Source of the DNA: Pseudomonas mandelii
GTDB lineage: Bacteria; Pseudomonadota; Gammaproteobacteria; Pseudomonadales; Pseudomonadaceae
Direction: 5' to 3'
Assembly (NCBI RefSeq): GCF_900106065.1
Contig: NZ_LT629796.1
Coordinates: 6,672,501 to 6,736,500 of the forward strand
DNA length: 64,000 nucleotides
Shown: positions 35,463 through 45,031 of the stretch, one piece after another
Position numbering within the stretch: position 1 is the first letter of the stretch
Layout of the letters: each line of letters opens with the position of its first letter
Position numbers and translations under genes: made by a program
The notes under the pieces: model-generated
The model's database searches: none
The model's input: the letters and a program-made list of their open reading frames with translations, nothing else
Told to the model about the DNA's origin: nothing

Positions 35463-35912
35463 ATGAAATTCCGTCTCCCCCTGTCAGTGCTATTGACTAC
35501 CGCAAGTCTCTTCGGCTGCACCAGCTCCTCACACCAATCAATGAATCTTCCGTTGGCAGCGACCCATAAAAACCCTGGTCATACCGCCACGACTACATTG
35601 ACTGGCGAAGGCAATCAAACCAACTTTGACTTCTACATTACCGGCGTTCCAAACGGGACCATCCTGCCGCCGCGCATCTACACCTTCATCAACAAAGGCA
35701 GTTGCCAGCAACCCGGGCCAGTCGCGTACGCAATGAACGATAAGGTCAACACCGAACCCAATGCAGGCACCGGTGGATGGACCTTTTACAGAAGCGCGCC
35801 CATTACAATGCCAGACCTGCTTTCCGGCAAGTACGCCGTTGTCGTGCGTACTTCACCCGAGGATGGCAGCGCCGATATTTTCTGCGGCGATATTGCACAC
35901 GCGACTCGATGA
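35463..35912 (+). CDS. Lipoprotein of unknown function
   Basis: A 149-residue protein with a lipobox (LFGC, about 15-18) and a small beta-rich domain (TTTLTGEGNQTNFDFYITGVPNGTILPPRIYTFINKG). Two further Cys (SCQQP and IFCGD) may pair. GGAGG is six bases before the ATG at 35463. No family is recognised. Confidence 0.7.
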   Translation: MKFRLPLSVLLTTASLFGCTSSSHQSMNLPLAATHKNPGHTATTTLTGEGNQTNFDFYITGVPNGTILPPRIYTFINKGSCQQPGPVAYAMNDKVNTEPNAGTGGWTFYRSAPITMPDLLSGKYAVVVRTSPEDGSADIFCGDIAHATR

Positions 35913-36224
35913 ACCGTCGGTAGTCATTTTTAAGTCGAGTCGCGCTTTGTGGCGATTGTGTTTACCGCGTTCATGGTTGGTATCTATTCAGTTTGTAATC
36001 CTGGCGTTACATACACCAACAAAACACGGCTATCGCCCCGTTGATTTGAAAAAACCGCACTAGACTCCTTCCTGCGCCTTAACCCGTGCATGGTCATGCC
36101 ACAGGGGGAAATGATTCTGTACGCAGTACCTAGGCTAATTACTCGGTGGTCAATGCACCATGGGTCAATGTTGATGTGCACCATCACCGGTTGCCAGCAC
36201 CATGAAACAACGAGGAATCCTGGT
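35913..36224. promoter_or_regulatory. Intergenic region upstream of the sulfatase
   Basis: About 310 bp. I see no gene. The likely sulfatase promoter is here, but no consensus was assigned. Confidence 0.3.
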
Positions 36225-37883
36225 ATGGAACAGCTATCGGATCGTTTCAAACTATCAATAGTGTTTGCTGCGCTTTTGTCACTGAACGGACTTGCCCATG
36301 CGGCTCAGACGGAAAAGACCAATATTCTGTTTATCGTCTCCGACGATACCGGCTATGGCGACCTGGGCCCTTACGGCGGTGGGGTCGGTCGAGGCATGCC
36401 GACGCCTAGCATCGATGAGCTGGCGGCGGAAGGGGTCACTTTTTACTCTTTTTATGCCCAGCCAAGCTGCACACCGGGTCGGGCAGCCATGCAAACCGGG
36501 CGTATTCCTAATCGTAGCGGCATGACCACCGTGGCCTTCCAGGGCCAGGGCGGTGGCCTGCCAGCAGCCGAGTGGACGCTGGCATCGGTGCTGAAAACCG
36601 GTGGCTACGACACCTATTTCACCGGCAAATGGCATTTGGGCGAAGCCGATTATGCGCTACCCAATGCGCAAGGTTATGACGTGATGAAATACGTCGGCCT
36701 GTATCACCTCAACGCTTACACCTACGCCGATCCGACCTGGTTCCCGGACATGGACCCGGAAACCCGCGCCATGTTCCAACAGGTGACCAAGGGCGCATTG
36801 TCCGGCAAGGCCGGGGAAAAACCGATCGAAGAATTCAAGGTCAACGGCCAGTACGTGGACACGCCTGTCGTGGATGGAAAACCCGGCGTGGTCGGCATTC
36901 CGTTCTTTGACAACTATGTCGAAAAAGCTGCCCTGGAGTTTCTCGACACGGCAGCCAAATCGGACAAGCCGTTTTTCATCAACGTCAATTTCATGAAAGT
37001 GCACCAGCCGAACATGCCTGCACCGGAGTTCGTGCATAAATCCATGTCTAAGTCCAAGTACGCCGACTCGGTGGTCGAACTCGATACCCACATCGGCCGC
37101 ATTTTGGACAAGCTCAAGGCACTGGGCCTGGATAAGAACACGCTTGTGGTTTACACCACTGACAACGGTGCCTGGCAGGATGTTTATCCGGACGCCGGCT
37201 ACACCCCGTTCCGCGGGACCAAGGGCACAGTGCGTGAGGGCGGTAACCGGGTACCAGCCATTGCCGTCTGGCCAGACAAGATCAAGCCCGACACAAAAAA
37301 CCACGAGCTGCTCGGTGGCCTGGACTTGATGGCGACCTTCGCCTCTGTCGCTGGCGTGAAGCTGCCGGAAAAAGATCGCGAAGGTCAGCCAATCATCTTC
37401 GACAGTTACGACATGACCCCTGTACTCACCGGCAGTGGCCCTTCTCCGCGCAAGGAGTGGTTCTACTTCACCGAGAACGAACTGTCCCCGGGTGCGGCGC
37501 GTGTCGGAAACTACAAGGCCGTATTCAACCTGCGCGGCGATGATGGCGCGCAAACTGGCGGCCTGGCGGTGGACACTAACCTGGGATGGAAAGGCGCAGA
37601 AAAATATGTAGCTACCGTGCCGCAGGTCTTTGACTTGTGGCAAGACCCGCAAGAGCGCTATGACCTGTTCATGAACAACTTTACTGAGCGTACCTGGACG
37701 ATGGTGCCGATCACAGGCGCGATCATGAAGCTAATGAAAACCTACGTCGATTACCCACCACGCAAACTGCAAAGCATGGGTTATGACGGGCCGATCGAGC
37801 TGTCGCAATACCAGAAATTCCAATCCGTGCGTGACACCTTGAAAAAGGAAGGCATCAACCTGCCGATGCCAGCAGGTAACTGA
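36225..37883 (+). CDS. Exported arylsulfatase (Cys-type)
   Basis: A 552-residue sulfatase with a signal peptide (about 1-27). The metal-binding ILFIVSDDTGYGD (D40, D41) and the sulfatase signature PSCTPGRAAMQTGR are present; C82 would become formylglycine. The other motifs GKWHLGE and DNGAWQD are also visible. The first ATG of the frame would add about 45 residues without a signal, so I start at 36225. It hydrolyses sulfate esters in the periplasm; a Cys-type enzyme needs a formylglycine-generating maturase, which is not in the window. Confidence 0.93.
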   Translation: MEQLSDRFKLSIVFAALLSLNGLAHAAQTEKTNILFIVSDDTGYGDLGPYGGGVGRGMPTPSIDELAAEGVTFYSFYAQPSCTPGRAAMQTGRIPNRSGMTTVAFQGQGGGLPAAEWTLASVLKTGGYDTYFTGKWHLGEADYALPNAQGYDVMKYVGLYHLNAYTYADPTWFPDMDPETRAMFQQVTKGALSGKAGEKPIEEFKVNGQYVDTPVVDGKPGVVGIPFFDNYVEKAALEFLDTAAKSDKPFFINVNFMKVHQPNMPAPEFVHKSMSKSKYADSVVELDTHIGRILDKLKALGLDKNTLVVYTTDNGAWQDVYPDAGYTPFRGTKGTVREGGNRVPAIAVWPDKIKPDTKNHELLGGLDLMATFASVAGVKLPEKDREGQPIIFDSYDMTPVLTGSGPSPRKEWFYFTENELSPGAARVGNYKAVFNLRGDDGAQTGGLAVDTNLGWKGAEKYVATVPQVFDLWQDPQERYDLFMNNFTERTWTMVPITGAIMKLMKTYVDYPPRKLQSMGYDGPIELSQYQKFQSVRDTLKKEGINLPMPAGN

Positions 37884-37992
37884 TCAGACAGGAGAAACAT
37901 GGCGGCTTCATCAGAGGTCGCCACTTCGCCATTTTGACGTTTGCGAGCAGCGACCACTCGTGACGCCTACAGATGCATCAGCGGAGCTGGAA

Positions 37993-38808
37993 TCATTTTG
38001 GAAACAACAGCGTATACGCCACCCGAAACCCCCAGCCTTGTGCGCCATCTTTCGGACTTTCAGCCCAATACCGTGGGCCCACTTGCAAGCTCATGGGTTG
38101 ATGACCCACTTTGAACAGCTGGGTCACGAACAGGTTGATTGGCACTGACCATTCGCGGGTTTTCCAGTCGTAGGTGGACTCAGTGTTGATGCCGAAGGTG
38201 GTGTAGGTAGGGGTGGTGTAGCTGAAGAACGGTTGCAGGAAGGTCTGGTTGATTTTGTCTTTTTCATCGGGAGGGCTGTGGTCCAGCGACCAAATGTGAT
38301 TGGCCAGGATACCGCGGGTCCAGCCGTTACTTTGCTTGAGGGCAACCACGGTAGGACCCGCCCCCCACTGCTCACCACTCAACAGCTCATCACTGCCGGT
38401 TGGCACCAGGATTACCGGTCCTGCCCCCCAAATCCAGCCGCTCGGTGTCGGGTGTTTGGGTGAAAAAAAGAAGCTCTGGGTCACATCACCGACCCCGGAC
38501 TTGTCCGCCTGCCCACCCGGTACCAGACCGTGTTGATCGATAACTGGCAGGATGGTTCGGGAAATAAGGTTCCACTCGTCATTGAGGGTAAAGGGCAGCA
38601 CCGGCTGGATATTGGTGACGCTTTGGTAGCCCTCGCCACTGGGGCCAAGTTTCTGGTTCCAGTTGTACTGAATCGGCACGCTGTACAGCGCAGCAACCGG
38701 GTTCAGTGATTGTTTGGCCAGCTCGGCCTGGCTATCGGCAGTTTTGCCGGTATCGGGCCAGATAATTACCAGGGCAATGACAGGCATGAGGTGGACGACT
38801 TTGCTCAT
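37993..38808 (-). CDS. Outer-membrane transporter-like protein (MetA-pathway-of-phenol-degradation family)
   Basis: A 271-residue exported protein with a signal peptide (about 1-25). It has alternating beta strands such as YNWNQKLGPSGEGYQSVTNIQPVLPFTL, FFFSPKHPTPSGWIWGAGPVILVPTGSD and a C-terminal FRVAYTLLFPK. The pattern fits the PF13557-type family linked to phenol and aromatic uptake. GGAG precedes the ATG. It is convergent with the sulfatase gene. Confidence 0.8.
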   Translation of the reverse strand: MSKVVHLMPVIALVIIWPDTGKTADSQAELAKQSLNPVAALYSVPIQYNWNQKLGPSGEGYQSVTNIQPVLPFTLNDEWNLISRTILPVIDQHGLVPGGQADKSGVGDVTQSFFFSPKHPTPSGWIWGAGPVILVPTGSDELLSGEQWGAGPTVVALKQSNGWTRGILANHIWSLDHSPPDEKDKINQTFLQPFFSYTTPTYTTFGINTESTYDWKTREWSVPINLFVTQLFKVGHQPMSLQVGPRYWAESPKDGAQGWGFRVAYTLLFPK

Positions 38809-39007
38809 CAGTAGCTCCTTCTCGATAACGAGAATATGCACTACCACTGCGGTTGTGCCGCCTCGATGCGAAGCGACCCGGAGAGCTTAGTTCAGGTTTT
38901 CTCGACTAGTATCAATTCGACTTGAGAAGGCGCGTGGGATGCCTGCTGTTACTCCATGGACATGCGTGCGTGCGCTACGTTAATTCGAAAATGGATAGAG
39001 GTTAACC

Positions 39008-40276
39008 ATGCCAACCAAAACCACTGCCCTGCCTGCTTGTACGCTCCTCGCGCTGTGCTGCCAGCAAGCCTGGGCCGGCGGCATCATGCTCTACGAAATC
39101 GGCACCGATAACGCTGGCCTGGCCAACGCCGGTGCCGCCGCCCGGGCCCAAGGCCCAGCGACCATCGCCAGTAACCCGGCGGGTATGAGTTACCTGCCGG
39201 GCACGCAGATCACCGGCGGCTTGCAAGTGCTGTATGGCGACCTGAGCTTCGATCGCGACGCCGGCAGCAATGTGGCCGGCAGCGGCAGTGGCAATGCCCT
39301 CGAACCGATCCCCGGTGGCAGTTTCTTCATCAGCCATGAACTGGATGAACATTGGAGCGTCGGCTTCGGCCAGTACGGCGACTTCGGCTTGGCGGTCAAC
39401 TACGACAACGATTGGTCCGGCCGCTACTTCGCGCAGAACTCCAGTCTGCTGGGTCTGTCCCTGGTGCCCAGCGTGGCGTATCGCTTCAACGAGCAATGGT
39501 CGGTGGGCGTTGGCGTCAAGGCCATGTACGGCATGTTGCAGGCGCAAACCGCCATCGACCGCTCTCCCTTCGGTTTCACCGATCGCGCTGACGGTCAGTA
39601 CAAGTACAAGGATGGTGCCTGGGGTTATGGCGCCAACGTCGGGGTGATCTATGCCCCGCAATCCGGCACCCGCATTGGCCTGGCCTACACCAGCAAAGTC
39701 GACCTGGACTTCGAAGACCGGCTGGATGTGAAAGGCGACGGCCGTTTGCTGGAACGCATCAGCGACACCAACACCAAACTCGACACCACCGTGCCGCAGA
39801 CCGTGACCCTCAGCCTGTTCCAGCAACTGGACCGGCAATGGGCCTTGCTGGCCTCGGCCAACTGGCAGGACTGGTCGGAATTCGGTGAGATCGGCGTACA
39901 GGTCGACACCACGGCGTTTGGCGCGCAGTCGAAATCGGTCGATGCCGGTTTCAAGGACACCTGGCACCTGTCCCTTGGCGCGCAGTACCAGGCCACCGAG
40001 CAATGGCTGTGGAATGTCGGCGTGGCCTACGACAGCAGCGCTGTCTCCGATAGCAAACGCAGCGTGATCGTACCTATGGGCGAGTCCTGGCGCATCGCCA
40101 CAGGCGCCACCTATGCTCTGAACCAAGACACCGACATCAACGTCAGTTGGGCCATGGTCTGGCTCGGCGACATGCCGGTGGACCAGACCAAGTCGATCTC
40201 GGGCAACCGAGTCTCCGGTCAGTTCGACGATGCCTGGATTCAAGCCCTGACCGGCAACATGACGTGGCGTTTCTGA
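39008..40276 (+). CDS. FadL/TodX-family outer-membrane transporter
   Basis: A 422-residue barrel protein with a signal peptide (about 1-23). The N-terminal hatch region contains SNPAGMSYL (the NPA motif). The chain is strand-rich and ends NMTWRF, a typical C-terminal aromatic residue. FadL-type channels import hydrophobic molecules such as fatty acids or alkylaryl compounds. The sulfatase, the phenol-type OMP and this gene may form a functional group for sulfate-ester or aromatic use. Confidence 0.9.
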   Translation: MPTKTTALPACTLLALCCQQAWAGGIMLYEIGTDNAGLANAGAAARAQGPATIASNPAGMSYLPGTQITGGLQVLYGDLSFDRDAGSNVAGSGSGNALEPIPGGSFFISHELDEHWSVGFGQYGDFGLAVNYDNDWSGRYFAQNSSLLGLSLVPSVAYRFNEQWSVGVGVKAMYGMLQAQTAIDRSPFGFTDRADGQYKYKDGAWGYGANVGVIYAPQSGTRIGLAYTSKVDLDFEDRLDVKGDGRLLERISDTNTKLDTTVPQTVTLSLFQQLDRQWALLASANWQDWSEFGEIGVQVDTTAFGAQSKSVDAGFKDTWHLSLGAQYQATEQWLWNVGVAYDSSAVSDSKRSVIVPMGESWRIATGATYALNQDTDINVSWAMVWLGDMPVDQTKSISGNRVSGQFDDAWIQALTGNMTWRF

Positions 40277-40692
40277 AGTTCCGCTATCGAAAAATGATGA
40301 CTCAATCCATGAATCGCATTTTGAGCCCTAAATTCCTCTGTAGAGGCAGACATGAATATTTGCAATGGGTCGGTTGCTGCCCTTCGCGACAGGCTGTAAT
40401 CGGTCATAAGCAGTCAGTGGACAGACTGGTTGTAACCTGATTGCCGCGTTGCACAATCGTTGTCGGCCAACCGGACTGGGGGCAGTTGCACCGTTTTACT
40501 CGTTATCGGTAATTGCCTGCTTTTTACCGTTGTATTTCATGTGCGCAATCTACGCAGTTAGAACCCGTTGCCGCCCACAGGTGATGCCAGCCGCTCGACA
40601 GAAATCGCAATTCGATCCCGAGCAATCTTGTCATTTGCCAAGGCTTAGGGCAGGGTCGATACCACTGACATCTCTGCCAAAGGAGTCACCCC
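40277..40692. other. Intergenic region with a 35-bp repeat
   Basis: No gene seen. The 35-base unit at 40381-40415 is described separately. The aminotransferase Shine-Dalgarno AAAGGAG lies at its right end. Confidence 0.5.
40381..40415. repeat. Intergenic 35-bp repeat unit (copy 1)
   Basis: The reverse complement begins GACTGCTTATGACCGATTAC and ends TGTCGCGAAGG. It matches 44622-44656 at 29 of 35 positions. I recognise this as a sequence dispersed in Pseudomonas intergenic regions, but I cannot name a formal family. Confidence 0.6.
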
Positions 40693-41826
40693 ATGTCAAA
40701 GGTATATCCCAGTATCGATCCCGAGGGGTTGGTCGAGTACTCAGTGGTCTACACCGACCGCTCGCTCAACCACATGTCGCAGTCATTTCAAGACGTGATG
40801 AAGAACATTTCCAGGACCTTGAAACAGGTCTACAACGCCCAGGCTGTTGCGGTGGTTCCGGGCAGCGGCACATTTGGCATGGAAGCGGTGGCGCGCCAGT
40901 TTGCCACCGACCAGCAATGCCTGGTGATACGCAACGGCTGGTTCAGTTATCGCTGGAGCCAGATCCTTGAGATGGGCAACATCCCGGCGGCCACCACGGT
41001 GCTGAAAGCCCGACCGGTCGAGACTGGTCGCCAGGCGGCCTACGCCCCGCCCCCTCTGGACGAAGTGCTGGCAGCCATTCAGGCGCAGAAGCCGCAGATT
41101 GTCTTCGCCCCCCACGTTGAAACCTCATCAGGGATTATCCTGCCCGACGAGTACCTGCGGGCCGTCGGCGACGCCGTGCACGCGGTGGGTGGCCTGTTCG
41201 TGCTGGACTGCATCGCCTCAGGCACGCTTTGGGTTGATATGCAGCAATGCGCGGTAGACTTGCTGATCAGTGCACCACAGAAAGGCTGGAGCGCCTCCCC
41301 TTGCTGCGCACTGGTGATGCTCAGTTCGTTGGCCCTCGAGCGCATCGAGCAGACGCAAAGCAGCAGCTTCGCCTGCGACCTGAAAAAGTGGCTTCAGATC
41401 ATGCAGGCCTACGAACAGGGCGGATATGCCTATCATGCGACCATGCCCAGCGATTCCCTCGCGCGATTTAACGAAGTGATGAAAGAGACGCAAGCCTACG
41501 GTTTCGACAAGGTCCGCGACGAACAACAGGCCCTGGGCGATCGGGTGCGCGCAATGTTGACCGGCAAAGGCATCAAAAGCGTGGCCGCAGTGGGCTTTCA
41601 GGCGCCTGGCGTAGTGGTGAGCTACACCGATGATGCCGACATCAAGAGCGGCAAGAAATTTGCCAACCACGGCCTGCAGATCGCCGCCGGAGTGCCGTTG
41701 CAATGCGACGAGCCGGCCGACTTCCAGACCTTCCGCATCGGTCTGTTCGGACTCGAAAAGCTGCACAATATCGAGCGCACGGTCCGCACCCTCGAGCAGG
41801 CATTGGACGAGGTGTTGGTTAACTAA
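40693..41826 (+). CDS. Class V aminotransferase (alanine-glyoxylate / serine-pyruvate type)
   Basis: A 377-residue PLP enzyme. The PLP lysine is K197 (in SAPQKGWSASP). Early PGSGTFGMEAV, then APHVETSSGIILP and FVLDCIASGTLWVDM match the alanine-glyoxylate/serine-pyruvate aminotransferase branch. AAAGGAG is placed correctly before the ATG. It is single, with no obvious partner. The substrate could be alanine, serine or 2-aminoethylphosphonate. Confidence 0.9.
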   Translation: MSKVYPSIDPEGLVEYSVVYTDRSLNHMSQSFQDVMKNISRTLKQVYNAQAVAVVPGSGTFGMEAVARQFATDQQCLVIRNGWFSYRWSQILEMGNIPAATTVLKARPVETGRQAAYAPPPLDEVLAAIQAQKPQIVFAPHVETSSGIILPDEYLRAVGDAVHAVGGLFVLDCIASGTLWVDMQQCAVDLLISAPQKGWSASPCCALVMLSSLALERIEQTQSSSFACDLKKWLQIMQAYEQGGYAYHATMPSDSLARFNEVMKETQAYGFDKVRDEQQALGDRVRAMLTGKGIKSVAAVGFQAPGVVVSYTDDADIKSGKKFANHGLQIAAGVPLQCDEPADFQTFRIGLFGLEKLHNIERTVRTLEQALDEVLVN

Positions 41827-42563
41827 GCCCTCATCGTACCCGCAGCAACTGCCGGACTTGTGAATTCCAGGAAGGCATCCTGCCCCGGGCACTGCCGGCC
41901 CATGGCGCTAATCTTCGACAAATTTGACGCTAGTCGCCCGGACGTCATATTAGAACCACAAGGGAACGCCCATGCACGCGTCTTACTGACACGTGCACCC
42001 TTCAGCGCTCTCAGAAAAGGGTTCCAACGAAGCCTTTCACGGGGTGGATGATTGGCGGCTGTATGACTCGGATTGCCCCATTGCAGACGGTGGCGACGGG
42101 CAAAAAACGGCCAAGAGCAGACGCTGCTTGTGTCTTAACCCCAAGTTACATTCACTGATGTGGGCGTACCCTAAAAATGGATCGCGTGCACCCTATGCAC
42201 GCTCAAACGCGGCACACGCATGACGACCCTGCTTGGGAAGACTCTGTAGGTGCTAACACACCGAATGTGAACGCCACACGTAAGCTCAGCTCACCCTTCC
42301 CCGAGAAGCTCGCCTGACCAGCCTCCTTATGTGACGAATTAATTCACGGATATTTACCGATGGAGTAGGTCCTTATACGATGGAGTCCGCATTTATTCCT
42401 GCCCATCACGTCTGAGTAAGCTATGGTTATTCGGTGTATGACAAAACGGATTAACAAATTGTGTTTTATAGTCACGCAAAATTTTTCGCAGACAAATAAG
42501 CGGCAACTGTCCATAGGTCAGTTATTTCTATATTCACATACAATACCGTTGGGTGCCTGAGCG
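41827..42563. other. Gene-poor region before the glycosyltransferase
   Basis: About 740 bp with no supported gene. The right part (42340-42560) is A+T-rich and presumably carries the promoter of the downstream gene. No repeat or terminator was recognised. Confidence 0.4.
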
Positions 42564-43370
42564 ATGAATAACACTAGCTTTCTGGGTGAAAGCGCTAAGA
42601 GCTTCAGTATAGTGATAGTGAATTACAAGACACCAGAAATCACCAAGATATGTTTGGATTTATTGCATCAGCATGTGGGTGGTATCGTTCCAATATGGGT
42701 AGTTGACAACTATTCCGCCGATGAGAGTACTGAGTACTTGCGGACTCTTGACTGGATCAACTTAATCGAGCGTACTGTTTCTGAACCAGAGCAGGGCCAT
42801 ATCGCCCATGGTAAAGCACTTGACATGGTGTTGGAGCGGATTGAGTCTGATTATTTACTCCTGATGCACACCGATACATTTATTTTCGATAAAAATGTTT
42901 TTCCAATGATGCTAAATAAATGCATGAAAAACCCCAACATTGTAGCCGTCGGTTGTGTAGAGCAACTAAATCGTGGGACCACGAGAACCCTTTGGCGGTT
43001 TAGCTCACGATTGTTAAAGCACCATTTCAGACGCCTGAAAATCTCCTTGGGATTACGTTCCAGAGAACCAAAACCGTACAGAGAAGTCTACTTGAAGAGT
43101 TTCTGTACATTGTGGAACTGCAAACTTATCAAACAGCACGGCTTGCGTTTCTCGATGGATGATCGTGTGCCCGGCTACACCCTCCAAGACCGCATGACCG
43201 AGCTTGGCTATGTCATTGAAATGTTATCGCCGCGTAAAATTTTCAGCTATCTAGATCACATTCAGTCCGGCACTGTCGCAGCGGCTGGTGGCTATGAAAA
43301 GACTCATAGACGAACCAAAATGTACAACAACATTCTCAAGCGTCTTAACAAAGACAACAGCCAAAGCTAA
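42564..43370 (+). CDS. Family 2 glycosyltransferase
   Basis: A 268-residue GT-A type transferase. The N-terminus is FSIVIVNYKTPEITKICLDLL, then WVVDNYSADEST; MHTDTFIF holds the DxD-like metal site, and the C-terminal FSMDDRVPGYTLQDRMTELGY has the expected acid pair. Codon use is A+T-rich compared with the rest of the window, suggesting acquisition. The acceptor is unknown; it is followed by a 2-oxoglutarate oxygenase. Confidence 0.85.
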   Translation: MNNTSFLGESAKSFSIVIVNYKTPEITKICLDLLHQHVGGIVPIWVVDNYSADESTEYLRTLDWINLIERTVSEPEQGHIAHGKALDMVLERIESDYLLLMHTDTFIFDKNVFPMMLNKCMKNPNIVAVGCVEQLNRGTTRTLWRFSSRLLKHHFRRLKISLGLRSREPKPYREVYLKSFCTLWNCKLIKQHGLRFSMDDRVPGYTLQDRMTELGYVIEMLSPRKIFSYLDHIQSGTVAAAGGYEKTHRRTKMYNNILKRLNKDNSQS

Positions 43371-43452
43371 GCGTTGAAGGCACGCAGCGAGTAGTGTGTG
43401 CGACACGGCTTGAAATTATCCTTGGGTTTTATATTAAGTTATTGGAGCGGTA

Positions 43453-44256
43453 ATGGCCCCCATCACTCAAACACTACCTATCACCCTCTCCCCGGAGCTT
43501 GATTTCGACCAGAGCGCCGCCAGCGCTTTGGGTGACTCGCTAGCCAGTAGCTATATCCAGGCTACGCCATTTCCGCATATAGTCATCGATAACTTTTTAC
43601 AGGAAGACCTGATTGCGAGTATCTGTTCGCACTTCCCAGTCGAGCCAACTAACAACGAAATGCTCTACGAGCGTGGCTATAAAGGTCAGCGCAAACGACA
43701 AATCAGTCCCAACGAATGCGCCCCCTATTTGAAGACTGTTTTCAACGCCTTTAACTCGGCCCCCATGTTGCAGTTTCTTGAAAAGCTCACGGGCATCGAA
43801 GGTTTGATACCCGACCCCTACTTTACCGGTGGCGGGCTGCATGAAACGAAAAGTGGTGGCTTCCTAGGTGTTCATTCGGACTTCAGACTCAACAAAAAGC
43901 TTAATATTGAACGCAGGTTGAATGCCATAATTTATCTGAATGAAGACTGGCAAGAGGAGTACGGCGGCAACCTGGAACTTTGGGATATCGACATGAAGAC
44001 TTGTCTTAAAAAAGTGCTGCCAATTTATAACCGCTGTGTCATTTTCAACACAGACAAAGACAGTAATCATGGGCACCCCGAGCCTTTAACGACTCCGGAG
44101 CACATCACGCGCAGGTCTATAGCGCTTTATTATTACACCGCACAAACCATGGCGGCCGATCCCGCACAAAGAAATAAAACACATTACAAGCCAAGGCCCA
44201 AAGATCGTTTAAGCCTCAAGTACTATTTGAACAAACTAATCAAAAAGAGAAACTAA
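43453..44256 (+). CDS. 2-oxoglutarate/Fe(II)-dependent oxygenase
   Basis: A 267-residue double-stranded beta-helix oxygenase of the prolyl-hydroxylase/PhyH-like type. Iron ligands are H141 and D143 (in GVHSDF) and H206 (in NHGHPEPL); R221 (in ITRRSIALYYY) should bind 2-oxoglutarate. GGNLELWD and the closing YKPRPKDR are typical of oxygenases that sit with glycosyltransferases in surface-polysaccharide loci. It is separated from the glycosyltransferase by 82 bp and shares its A+T-rich composition, so they probably act on the same glycan or glycolipid. Confidence 0.88.
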   Translation: MAPITQTLPITLSPELDFDQSAASALGDSLASSYIQATPFPHIVIDNFLQEDLIASICSHFPVEPTNNEMLYERGYKGQRKRQISPNECAPYLKTVFNAFNSAPMLQFLEKLTGIEGLIPDPYFTGGGLHETKSGGFLGVHSDFRLNKKLNIERRLNAIIYLNEDWQEEYGGNLELWDIDMKTCLKKVLPIYNRCVIFNTDKDSNHGHPEPLTTPEHITRRSIALYYYTAQTMAADPAQRNKTHYKPRPKDRLSLKYYLNKLIKKRN

Positions 44257-44278
44257 GCTATATCGCTAGAGAGGACGC

Positions 44279-44580
44279 CTCCCCCCCCCGCCGTTCCGCC
44301 GACCAGGCTCAGGCTTGCCGCCTAAAGATGGCTCGGCGAGGGAGACTTCTTCCCGATAATGCTTTCTGCAGCAGCGTGGCACTCGGCATAACTTCCTGGC
44401 CCGTCGAATATTTGCGGGGTGTACCAGACTTCGTCTCCTGGTGCGAAGGCCATCACACCCGGCCCCACTTCTTCGACAACGTCAGATATGTCGTGTCCGG
44501 TAAGGGTAACCGCCGAGTTTATGCGGTAATACTCGGCCAACCGGATGACAATTGCGATGTGACTTCACTAGAACAACCTT
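44279..44580 (-). pseudogene. Fragment of a zinc-type alcohol dehydrogenase
   Basis: The open part (44322-44540) reads [24 protein letters not shown], then [25 protein letters not shown]. This is the early region of zinc-dependent medium-chain dehydrogenases/quinone reductases. In-frame stops lie on both sides: a TAG before IVIRLAEYY, and a stop after KKSPSPSHL, after which AASLSLVGGTAG continues in frame. A run of nine C (44281-44289) lies at the downstream end. About 80 of the usual about 330 codons remain. Confidence 0.75.
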
Positions 44581-44621
44581 GAACGCTCTGAATAACCAAG
44601 ATTTCGTAGACTAGACCGACC

Positions 44622-44656
44622 GACTGCTTTTGGCCGATTGTTGCCTGTCGTGAAGG
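44622..44656. repeat. Intergenic 35-bp repeat unit (copy 2)
   Basis: GACTGCTTTTGGCCGATTGT continuing to TGTCGTGAAGG. It matches the reverse complement of 40381-40415 at 29 of 35 positions. A weaker partial copy is at 45177-45206. Confidence 0.6.
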
Positions 44657-44668
44657 ATGAACCGTTTG

Positions 44669-45031
44669 TCAGGCATACAAGCCATACCCTGCCGCGATGA
44701 TCAGCGGAGAAACCAGGAGCGTTGCCCAGAACCCAGATTTTGGAACAGCAATGACGCAAATGATCGAGATCATCAGCACATAGATGCCAACAATCTTAAG
44801 TAGCGCAAGATCGCCAACGGCTACGGCGTGGATCGCTGTCTGCCCTGCGAGCATAAAAAGCGGCCCCAGCATGGTAAACCAGAGGGCTGCACGCCGATCT
44901 TCGTGCGCCCTGAACTGGTCAACGAAGCCAGCATTTACAGCGGCGGCGAATGCTGCTTTGAACTTGAAAATACCGAATGGAATATGGAGCACACCCAAGG
45001 AGAACAGGGTCCATGCGACGATGTTTGACAT
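44669..45031 (-). CDS. Small four-helix membrane protein (DUF6463-like)
   Basis: A 120-residue protein with about four membrane helices. It begins NIVAWTLFSLGVLHIPFGIFKFKAAFAAAVNAGFVDQF; HEDRRAALWFTMLGPLFMLAG is the second conserved block. From memory this matches a small family named DUF6463. Function unknown. Confidence 0.75.
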   Translation of the reverse strand: MSNIVAWTLFSLGVLHIPFGIFKFKAAFAAAVNAGFVDQFRAHEDRRAALWFTMLGPLFMLAGQTAIHAVAVGDLALLKIVGIYVLMISIICVIAVPKSGFWATLLVSPLIIAAGYGLYA

